Source: an uncultured Collinsella sp. (GTDB lineage: Bacteria > Actinomycetota > Coriobacteriia > Coriobacteriales > Coriobacteriaceae). From it: 64,000 bases of DNA. The DNA lies in contig UQHZ01000004.1 in the NCBI GenBank assembly GCA_900541055.1, forward strand, positions 1 through 64,000, read 5' to 3'. Positions 57,851-64,000 of this stretch are shown here, in pieces. Below the pieces are notes generated by a model. That model worked only from the letters and a program-made list of their open reading frames with translations. It made no database searches and was not told the origin of the DNA. The stretch's first letter is position 1; every line of letters starts with the position of its first letter. Both the position numbers and the translations under genes were made by a program.

Positions 57851-59434
57851 TTATACCTCCTTATTTCGATCGAACACGATTTGTCCGTCCGACATCGTCA
57901 TATCAACCGCAAGATCGCGTGCGCCGCGATAATCGAGGTCGAACACATCCCGATCGAGCACGCAGATATCGGCAAGCTTGCCAACCTCAAGCGTACCCAG
58001 CTCGTCTTCGCGCATCAGATCGTACGCGCCCCCGGCAGTCCAAGCGCGCAAGAGCTCGACAAGCGTCAGTGTGTTGACCTCATTCACGGGCAGTCCGTCA
58101 TCGAAGTATCCGCCGCACGCACTGTAGATTGACTCGCCCAGGCTCGGAATCAACAGCGGCAAATCCGTGCCACAGCACACTGTGCATCCGGAATCTTCCA
58201 TGCCGCGGCGATTCCAGCTGTGCAAAAGTCGCGTCTCGCCAATTTGTCGACGCATCATCGACAAGCAATCCTCGCGCCGGTCCAGCGTCAGAATCTGCGG
58301 ATAGACCTCGCAAATTCCACCTAACTTGCCAAACTCGACAAGATCGGTCGGGTCAGAGTTCTCGAGATCGGTAATCGCATGGCGGCGAAGCATCCGTCCA
58401 TGCTCGTCTCGAGGCAGCGAGGCATAGAGCGCCACGGTGCGGCGAACGGCGCCATCGCCCTGGCAATGCAAGGAATATCGGAAGCCATCAGCATCGATTG
58501 TGCGCAGTTCGTTCTCAATCAGATCCCACTCGGGCTCCTCGACAACCGTCTTGCCGGCAACTCCCGCATCGACCGTGTCCTCATAGGGGTCAATCATCTC
58601 GGCAAGCCCCGCCCATACGCCGCGATCGGTCATACGGTTGAAGCCAGAAAAACGAACGAATGGTCCCCGGAAGCGCTCTCGCGCCTCGCGGGCATATGCC
58701 AGATTTGCACCGGCACCCACCGGCTGCGACATCATAGAGACGCGAACCGTCAGCTCATCAGACTCCTCACGGCGAGCCATTTCGTCGGCAAAGCCGTAGT
58801 AGTCATCGAACGCCATCTCCTTGATGGCGGTAACGCCGCGCTCGTTAAGCATACTCATGTAGTCCGAATACCCGGCACGCACCTCGGGCAGCGCGAGGAA
58901 ATCGCTTATCATACGCCAGATCTTCTCGGCATAGCACGCCTGCGGTGTAAAGCCGTATCGCGCACTGGCGGCAGCATTGAGAACACAGGTCTCCGCGTCC
59001 GGCGTAAAGCAGACGACGGGGATATCACCAAAACACTCGTCAAACACAACTGCCGTATTTGCGTTCTCGGCATCCGATGCCAACGTTTCGGGTAGGTTGT
59101 GGCCAAAAGCTGCCGCGCAATCCGGATGACCTTCTTTCCATGCACGCAAGAGCGACACGGCCTCTTTGGCATCAGCGACGCCGGACAGATCAGACCCCAA
59201 CGTCCGCAGTGCCCAGCCCGTATAGAAGGTATGCACATCGATCAGGCCGGGCATGACGGTGCGGTCGCCCAGGTCAACTACCTTGTCCGCCTGGATCAAA
59301 TACGAAGCTACCTCACACTTGGTGCCAACCGCCTCAATTCGATTGCCACGGACCGCTACGAAACCTTCAAACGGCAGGTCCCCCGTACCGGTAAAGACGC
59401 TCTTAGACGTCAGGACCGTCAAACGATCAGACAT
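57851..59434 (-). CDS. amidohydrolase, YtcJ-like, in the frl operon
   Basis: A 527-aa amidohydrolase-superfamily protein. The YtcJ pattern is mostly there: VMPGLIDVHTFYTG, YSLHCQGDGAVRRTV, RRHAITDLEN and CGTDLPLL. The first metal site, normally HxH, reads H68-T-F70, so one ligand is missing. It may therefore be mononuclear, altered or inactive. It would hydrolyse an amide or ester bond; in this operon it could release Amadori compounds from N-acyl or peptide conjugates. Position between transporter and frlC suggests a catabolic role, but this is inferred. Confidence 0.78.
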   Translation of the reverse strand: MSDRLTVLTSKSVFTGTGDLPFEGFVAVRGNRIEAVGTKCEVASYLIQADKVVDLGDRTVMPGLIDVHTFYTGWALRTLGSDLSGVADAKEAVSLLRAWKEGHPDCAAAFGHNLPETLASDAENANTAVVFDECFGDIPVVCFTPDAETCVLNAAASARYGFTPQACYAEKIWRMISDFLALPEVRAGYSDYMSMLNERGVTAIKEMAFDDYYGFADEMARREESDELTVRVSMMSQPVGAGANLAYAREARERFRGPFVRFSGFNRMTDRGVWAGLAEMIDPYEDTVDAGVAGKTVVEEPEWDLIENELRTIDADGFRYSLHCQGDGAVRRTVALYASLPRDEHGRMLRRHAITDLENSDPTDLVEFGKLGGICEVYPQILTLDRREDCLSMMRRQIGETRLLHSWNRRGMEDSGCTVCCGTDLPLLIPSLGESIYSACGGYFDDGLPVNEVNTLTLVELLRAWTAGGAYDLMREDELGTLEVGKLADICVLDRDVFDLDYRGARDLAVDMTMSDGQIVFDRNKEV

Positions 59435-59443
59435 CACAACCAC

Positions 59444-60907
59444 CTACGCAGGAAGCATGCCAGAGATTGCCGTTACGATCAGGCCAAAGACGACCATGAA
59501 AATGAAGAACTTCCAAATGGTCTTCCACCATTGGCCAAACGAGATCTTTGCCACGGCAAGGCCGGCAACCGTCATGCCCGCCACGGGGCTGATGGTGTTG
59601 ATGGTCTGGTTGGCAAACTGGAGCGCGGTGACGGCGGCTTCGGGATTAAGGCCCATAAGCTCGGTCAGCGGACCCATGACGGGCATGGTGAGCGCCGCAA
59701 GTCCAGAGCTCGAGGGAACCAGCAAAGAGAGCAGGCCAAGGACGATATACATAAACGTGGTATAGACGGCGGCGGGTGCACCGGCGAGCGCAGTAGCGAG
59801 CGCCTGGAGAATGGTGTCGATGATCATGCCGCCCTCTGCGATGACCAAGATACCGCGAGCGATGCCGATGACGATAGCGGCATACGCAAAGTCGGCAATG
59901 CCTTTAACGAACTCCTCGGCGATCGTCTGCTGGTCAAGGCCGCCCAGGATACCGGCAAGCAAGCCCATACCAAGGAACACGGCGGAAATCTCATTCATGT
60001 ACCAGCCCTGAGTAACAAGACCCCAGACGATAATGCCCATACCGCAAGCAAAATCGATAAGCACGAGCTTCTGACGGGTAGTGAACTCTTCCTCGATGGA
60101 GGCATCGGTCACGGAAAACTCAACACGCTTGAGCTTGTCGTCCTCGTACGTAATGGACGACTCGGGGTTTTTCTTGACGCGCATGGCATAGCGCATGGCC
60201 CATGCGATGCCAACGGCGGTAAAGATGACCCAAGAAATGGCGCGCAGCCACAGCTGCGGATTGCCCTCGATGCCAATGATGCCTTGGGCGATCAAAACAT
60301 TAAACGGGTCGATGGTCGAGGCACAATAACCCAGGTTAGGACCAAGGAAGCAGATGATGAATGCCGTCATCGAGTCATAACCGATACCCATCATGATGGG
60401 AATGAAGATGGCATAGAACGGCAGGGCTTCCTCAGACATACCAAACGTAGTGCCGCAAATGGACAGCAACGTCATCGTGATGGGAATGATGAGGATGTCC
60501 TTGTTCTTGAGCTTTTTAATCACACGGCTCATGCCGGCATTCAAAGCGTTGGTCTTGGTGATGACTGCGAACGAGCCGCCAATCAATAAGACGAACGCAA
60601 CGACGTCGGCAGCCTCCTGGATGCCCTTAGTAGGCGCTTGCAGGACCGCAAAGATATCCTGGCCCAGATTGATGGTCTCGCCGGTCTCGGAATCGGTGTA
60701 GTTCTTATCGACCTGTTCATAGGTTCCAGCAACGGCGACTTCACGCTCACCCGCCGCTGTCGAAATCGTCTTGCGCTGATACCGACCAGAAGGAATGATC
60801 CAAGTCAGGACCGCAAAGACAACGATCAGCAAGAACATGATCGTATAGACATGCGGTAATTTGAACTTAAAACGTCTGTTTGTCTTCTTCGCCTTCGTAT
60901 CTGACAT
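59444..60907 (-). CDS. YfcC-family transporter (probable fructoselysine or peptide-sugar carrier)
   Basis: A 487-aa membrane protein with about 12 helices in the YfcC/DcuC-like (DUF3360/ion-transporter superfamily) pattern: IPSGRYQRK near the first loop, TKTNALNAGMSRVI, SICGTTFGMSEEALPFYAIF, FLGPNLGYCASTIDPFNVLIAQ and the C-terminal VPSSSGLAALTMPVM and NQTINTISPV repeats. It is the first gene of the frl operon and replaces the usual FrlA-type permease. The cargo is inferred from context. ATG 60907 with TTTGGAGG upstream is used. Confidence 0.82.
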   Translation of the reverse strand: MSDTKAKKTNRRFKFKLPHVYTIMFLLIVVFAVLTWIIPSGRYQRKTISTAAGEREVAVAGTYEQVDKNYTDSETGETINLGQDIFAVLQAPTKGIQEAADVVAFVLLIGGSFAVITKTNALNAGMSRVIKKLKNKDILIIPITMTLLSICGTTFGMSEEALPFYAIFIPIMMGIGYDSMTAFIICFLGPNLGYCASTIDPFNVLIAQGIIGIEGNPQLWLRAISWVIFTAVGIAWAMRYAMRVKKNPESSITYEDDKLKRVEFSVTDASIEEEFTTRQKLVLIDFACGMGIIVWGLVTQGWYMNEISAVFLGMGLLAGILGGLDQQTIAEEFVKGIADFAYAAIVIGIARGILVIAEGGMIIDTILQALATALAGAPAAVYTTFMYIVLGLLSLLVPSSSGLAALTMPVMGPLTELMGLNPEAAVTALQFANQTINTISPVAGMTVAGLAVAKISFGQWWKTIWKFFIFMVVFGLIVTAISGMLPA

Positions 60908-60974
60908 AGATACCTCCAAAGAACTCAAGACTGCATCGCATCTCGCTTCAACGCTTGCACAAGAAAACGTTCTA

Positions 60975-61020
60975 TGACGTTCCATAGATTACCAGCAGCT
61001 TTTCCAGTCATCAAGATTAT
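60975..61020 (-). promoter_or_regulatory. frl operon promoter and candidate FrlR site
   Basis: In the minus sense TTGATG, 17 bp, TAATCT form a promoter ending just before ATGGAACGTCATAGAACGT, which contains two direct GAACGT repeats and an AACGT/ACGTT dyad. The regulator gene is next door. The site is a reasonable operator candidate. Confidence 0.5.
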
Positions 61021-61076
61021 TTCAAACTGATTGCCGCAACGTGGTTGAACGGTTGCGTTCGCACCGTGAACGGCAT

Positions 61077-61112
61077 GGAGACGCCCGGTGAGATGATCCA
61101 CCGGGCGTCTCC
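61077..61112. terminator. hairpin between frlR and the frl operon
   Basis: GGAGACGCCCGGTG and its exact complement (14 bp) around AGATGATC. It would end the regulator transcript; U-run weak. Confidence 0.65.
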
Positions 61113-61124
61113 ATTCGCAATGTC

Positions 61125-61868
61125 CTAGATGTCAAAAACATAGCGAGATCCAACGATCCGCTGACGACCGATGATAAACGGCCGCCGCTGCTCATCGAAA
61201 AAGAAGGCTTCCATATAAAACAAGGGTTCGCCAACGGGAACTGCCAACAGCCGAGCGACCTCGGGCGATGCGCACGCGATCTCGAGCGTGCACGGGTCGG
61301 TAAACGAGGGCGTGCGGCCCGTCCGGTTGCGCACGAACTCAAAAATGGATTGGTTAGATAGAGGTGCCGTTGATAGATAGGCGTTGTCCTCGTAAACGTA
61401 TATGTTGTTCTCGAGCATGACAGGGACGCCATCGGCAGTAAGTGCGCGCTCAACGCAAATCAGGTCAGTTCCAACGGGAACACCAAAGAACTGCGCTTCG
61501 GTGGAATCCGCCGGCAGTATCTTTCTCGAAATGACACGCGCCCCCGGTTCCATTCCGTTAACGCGGCATGCGTCCGAAAAACTCTGGACGTCATCCTTCT
61601 GGCGAATCTTGCGCTTGAGCTTGGGGGCATTGACAAACGTACCTTTCCCCTGTCGCTTCGTTAGATAGCCCTGCTGGACGAGCTCCTCAATAGCGCGTCG
61701 CACGGTAACGCGGCCAACTTTATAGCTCTCAGCCAATTCGAATTCGTTGGGTATCCGCATGCCCGCCTTATAGGCGCCGGAATTAATTTCGTTTTTAATG
61801 ATATCGATAACCTGTTGGTACAGCGGTATCGCTGCTTTACCGTCAGTTAGCCCTTCAGTCGGTGGCAT
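61125..61868 (-). CDS. frlR: GntR/UTRA-family regulator of the frl operon
   Basis: A 247-aa HutC-subfamily regulator: an N-terminal GntR winged helix (IPNEFELAESYKVGRVTVRRAIEELVQQGYL in part) and a C-terminal UTRA ligand domain (ICVERALTADGVPVMLENNIY). FrlR usually senses a phosphorylated Amadori compound and represses the frl genes. It lies directly upstream of the transporter on the same strand, separated by a hairpin. ATG 61868 with GGGAGAGGG upstream is used. Confidence 0.88.
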   Translation of the reverse strand: MPPTEGLTDGKAAIPLYQQVIDIIKNEINSGAYKAGMRIPNEFELAESYKVGRVTVRRAIEELVQQGYLTKRQGKGTFVNAPKLKRKIRQKDDVQSFSDACRVNGMEPGARVISRKILPADSTEAQFFGVPVGTDLICVERALTADGVPVMLENNIYVYEDNAYLSTAPLSNQSIFEFVRNRTGRTPSFTDPCTLEIACASPEVARLLAVPVGEPLFYMEAFFFDEQRRPFIIGRQRIVGSRYVFDI

Positions 61869-61889
61869 ATACCCTCTCCCAGCACAATT

Positions 61890-61940
61890 AAGTCTAAAGC
61901 GGGCTCAAGGGCATTCAACAAGCCCTTGAGCCCGCTTTAG
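61890..61940. other. 17-bp-stem hairpin upstream of frlR
   Basis: AAAGCGGGCTCAAGGGC and its perfect complement around a 9-nt loop, followed by a TATGCT -10-like element in the minus sense. It could end transcripts arriving from the HAD gene and also form the 5' end of the frlR mRNA. Confidence 0.55.
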
Positions 61941-62018
61941 CATAAAGTATGCTTGTTGCCGCACCAAAATGCCGGGCATTTACTCATCAGACCCGAAAAA
62001 CGCGCAACTACCGCGCTC

Positions 62019-62678
62019 CTAAGAAAGCGTGAGCAGCTCCGGCAGTTGGTCGATAATCTTGTCCGCGGCATCCTGGCTAAAGCCAAAGCGCTCCTCACGC
62101 TTGGCAATGACTGTCAGACCGGCTCGCTTGCCGGCGGTGATGCCGGGTACCGAATCCTCAACGCAGCAGCAGCGGTCCGCGGGCAGCCCCAGCAGATCCA
62201 ACGCATGTAGGTAGATATCGGGCTCGGGCTTGCTCTCCTTAAACTGCTCGCCGCTCACCACGTACTCAAAGGCATCTGACAGGCCGCACGCGTCAAGCAC
62301 TTCCACGATGCTATTCATGGAAGATGAGCTGGCCAGCGCCACGCGTACACCGCGACGCGGGAGCTCGCGAATCGTCTCCACAGCGCCAGGATTAATCAGG
62401 GCCTGATAATCGCGCGGGCGTTTATGTGCCCACTCGTCCCAGCGGGCAAGCGCCTCCTCGCCGGTAAAGTGCCCCTTTCCGGCACGTTCAAACCAATCGA
62501 CCAGCATATGCAAAAAGAACTGGTGTGAGGCACCGACCTGCGCGTTCAGATCTTCTTGACTCAGGTTCAGCCCAAGCTCTTTGGCAAACGCAGCGGTCTC
62601 CCCCAGGTAGTAATACTCGGTATCGACGATGACGCCGTCCATGTCAAAGATAACGGCGTCGAACGGAAATACGGACAC
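62019..62678 (-). CDS. HAD-superfamily phosphatase, beta-phosphoglucomutase-like
   Basis: A 219-aa HAD subfamily IA enzyme: DMDGVIVDTE (nucleophile Asp and following Asp), VALASSSSMNS (motif II), FKESKPEPDIYLHAL (motif III Lys) and CVEDSVPGITAGKRAG (motif IV). The start is GTG 62678 with GGGAGGG upstream; an in-frame ATG 16 codons earlier lies in the terminator of the neighbouring gene. Family members act on sugar phosphates; specificity is unknown. It lies next to another HAD gene but is a separate unit. Confidence 0.83.
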   Translation of the reverse strand: MSVFPFDAVIFDMDGVIVDTEYYYLGETAAFAKELGLNLSQEDLNAQVGASHQFFLHMLVDWFERAGKGHFTGEEALARWDEWAHKRPRDYQALINPGAVETIRELPRRGVRVALASSSSMNSIVEVLDACGLSDAFEYVVSGEQFKESKPEPDIYLHALDLLGLPADRCCCVEDSVPGITAGKRAGLTVIAKREERFGFSQDAADKIIDQLPELLTLS

Positions 62679-62689
62679 GGCACCCTCCC

Positions 62690-62719
62690 TAACAAAAGGG
62701 CGCCTGCAAGCAGACGCCC
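62690..62719 (-). terminator. terminator of the second HAD gene
   Basis: GGGCGTCTGC/GCAGGCGCCC (minus sense, one mismatch) followed by TTTTGTT, overlapping the leader of the next HAD gene. Confidence 0.75.
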
Positions 62720-62741
62720 GAACCATGCACTATCGGCGATT

Positions 62742-63584
62742 CTAGCCCAGTAACTGATCAAGTGCCACCGCGATGCCGTCTTCGTTATTATTCGCGGTCA
62801 CCATCTGAGCCACGGCCTTAACCTCATCGATGGCATTACCCATAGCAACACCGATGCCGGCCCACTCGATCATGGACTTGTCATTCTGACCATCGCCAAA
62901 CGATACGACCTCGCTGGCATCAATGCCTAGCTTGGGCAGAGCGCCCCGCAGCGCACGCGCCTTATCGATACCGGGCGCCGTAAACTCAAAGTACCAGTCG
63001 GCCGTAAACATGCCCGAAAGCGTCTCGGTAAAGGGTGCGTACATCTCCTCGTGATGCGCCTGCAGATAGGCCGGATCGCCCGCAGTGAGCAGCTTGTCCA
63101 CCGGATAGGTATCCGCAACCTCATGAAGGCTCTCGACCTCGCGGATTTTAAGGTCGCATGCGTCTCGCTCATATTTGACAATGTTCTTCTGCGAGCCGTC
63201 GGGCAGCGTGATCATGCAGCGATACGAGTCCACGACATGCAGATCGCGGCCGAGCGAAATCATGGGGATCACGTCAAAGTTACGCAGATGGTCGAGCAAG
63301 CGATGCAACTCGTCAACCGGCATGGCCTGGTCGAACAGCACCTCGTCGGTCTGAGCATCGACCACGTGCGCACCGTTAAAGGCCACCAGCAGGCCACCGT
63401 GGCTCTGAAGATCGAGCTCCTGCGCCAGGGCATGAAGGCCCCACGCGGGACGGCCCGAGGCCAAAATGAGCTTAATGCCCGACTCCTGCGCTGCGAGCAG
63501 TTTCTCGCGCGTGCGCGGGCTAATTACCTTCTGGTCATTGGTGAGCGTACCGTCGATATCCATTGCGATGGCCTTGATTGCCAT
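62742..63584 (-). CDS. Cof-type HAD-IIB phosphatase
   Basis: A 280-aa HAD subfamily IIB enzyme: MDIDGTLTN (nucleophile Asp), ILASGRPAWG (motif II), the C-terminal VSFGDGQNDKSMIEWAG (motif IV), and the GNAIDEVKAVAQMVT end. Cof-type proteins dephosphorylate sugar phosphates or FMN-type cofactors. The start ATG 63584 with AGGGAGG upstream is used; the upstream extension is not protein-like. Confidence 0.9.
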   Translation of the reverse strand: MAIKAIAMDIDGTLTNDQKVISPRTREKLLAAQESGIKLILASGRPAWGLHALAQELDLQSHGGLLVAFNGAHVVDAQTDEVLFDQAMPVDELHRLLDHLRNFDVIPMISLGRDLHVVDSYRCMITLPDGSQKNIVKYERDACDLKIREVESLHEVADTYPVDKLLTAGDPAYLQAHHEEMYAPFTETLSGMFTADWYFEFTAPGIDKARALRGALPKLGIDASEVVSFGDGQNDKSMIEWAGIGVAMGNAIDEVKAVAQMVTANNNEDGIAVALDQLLG

Positions 63585-63821
63585 ACGTGCCTCCCTGTCA
63601 TTGAACAACCTTGTCTGAGCCATCATACAGAACACCCACGGCGGCGCTGTTTGCAGCGGGAAAAATGTCATATTGTCCCAAACATGAACGGCGCGCGTTC
63701 GACGATTGCGATGCCCGTCGAGGCGCCTCCCGATACATTCCATCCTATCCAAACAGCAAAGGGCCCGCATCCCAACGGATACGGGCCCTTGTCGGCTATG
63801 CGTTAGTTTTCGCAGCGAATC
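63585..63821. other. intergenic region with a terminator
   Basis: No gene. A hairpin AAGGGCCCG..ATCC/GGAT..CGGGCCCTT at 63759-63790 ends the pgi transcript. Confidence 0.5.
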
Positions 63822-64000
63822 CTACTTGCGGTGAGCGCGGTAGAACTCAATAAGCGCCTGGGTCGAAGCGTCCTGCTCGGCCTTGGCGGCGTCATCGTGG
63901 AAGGCAGGGGTGATCTGCTTGGCAAGCTGCTTACCCAGCTCAACGCCCCACTGGTCATAGGAGTCGATGCCCCAGACCGTGCCCTCGACAAACGTGATGT
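63822..64000 (-). CDS. pgi: glucose-6-phosphate isomerase, C-terminal part
   Basis: The 3' end of a minus-strand gene, truncated by the window edge. The last 58 residues ([15 protein letters not shown] and [11 protein letters not shown]) match the C-terminus of phosphoglucose isomerase, including the DQWGVELGK signature with the catalytic Lys. The enzyme interconverts glucose-6-phosphate and fructose-6-phosphate and would use the glucose-6-phosphate released by FrlB. Confidence 0.88.
   Translation of the reverse strand, partial: ITFVEGTVWGIDSYDQWGVELGKQLAKQITPAFHDDAAKAEQDASTQALIEFYRAHRK

Noticed and set aside
1..64000. CRISPR arrays, rRNA genes, prophage modules
   Set aside because: None seen: no regularly spaced direct repeats, no 16S/23S/5S-like sequence, and no phage structural or integrase genes apart from the single IS element.

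Overview
The window looks like chromosome from a high-GC gut Actinomycetota of class Coriobacteriia, most like Collinsella. This is inferred from gene content, codon style and the mix of ATP-type PEP carboxykinase, L-lactate dehydrogenase and Amadori-product (frl) catabolism; no rRNA or other decisive marker is present. Most genes are ordinary core metabolism. Accessory material is confined to one insertion sequence, one AT-rich island and several families of small intergenic repeats.

Layout. 1-5.2 kb: a DtxR/MntR-type regulator, an IS110-family element carrying an extra HTH domain and bounded by a perfect 30-bp inverted repeat, then a zinc/cadmium module on the minus strand (SmtB-type sensor, HMA metallochaperone, P1B-2 ATPase) with three similar operator sites. 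5.5-13 kb: a DUF559-like nuclease-fold protein, a DEDDh exonuclease, a His-rich 10-TM metal exporter, a YaiI/HdeD pair, a nitroreductase and two tandem histidine phosphatases. 13-20.5 kb: serine biosynthesis (serC, serA), an M20 deacylase, a short DUF1015 protein, a K+/H+ antiporter and a metallophosphatase. 20.6-35 kb: a flippase, pckA, a B3/B4 protein with a structured leader, MarR, DegV, an alkyltransferase, trpS, a WecA/MraY-type transferase, a likely 6S RNA, a radical SAM activase, tRNA-Ala(CGC), pncB and proB. 35-42.9 kb: a RelE/Phd-type toxin-antitoxin pair with a large palindromic operator, NdpA, a DUF2974 hydrolase, ldh, an aminotransferase and nadE.

42.9-47.3 kb is the most unusual region. 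It is an AT-rich minus-strand operon: DUF2087 protein, MFS exporter, B12-binding radical SAM enzyme (split by an apparent one-base frameshift) and a 36-aa acidic peptide ending in Cys-His, closed by a terminator. It reads as a candidate peptide-modification (RiPP-like) system, possibly damaged by the frameshift.

47.4-64 kb: two low-complexity proteins (one with a LOTUS-like N-terminus), an EttA ABC-F ATPase, an SdpR/SdpI pair, a 28-aa hydrophobic peptide, TcdA, TatD, a 233-bp MITE-like element with perfect 31-bp arms, and a fructoselysine operon (YfcC transporter, amidohydrolase, FrlC, FrlB, FrlD) with its GntR/UTRA regulator. Two HAD phosphatases and the 3' end of pgi close the window.

Scattered through the window are short palindromes with a GGGG(A/T)CAGG core, and three copies of a longer element whose hairpin changes sequence but keeps pairing. 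Both are good candidates for REP-like or RNA-level elements.
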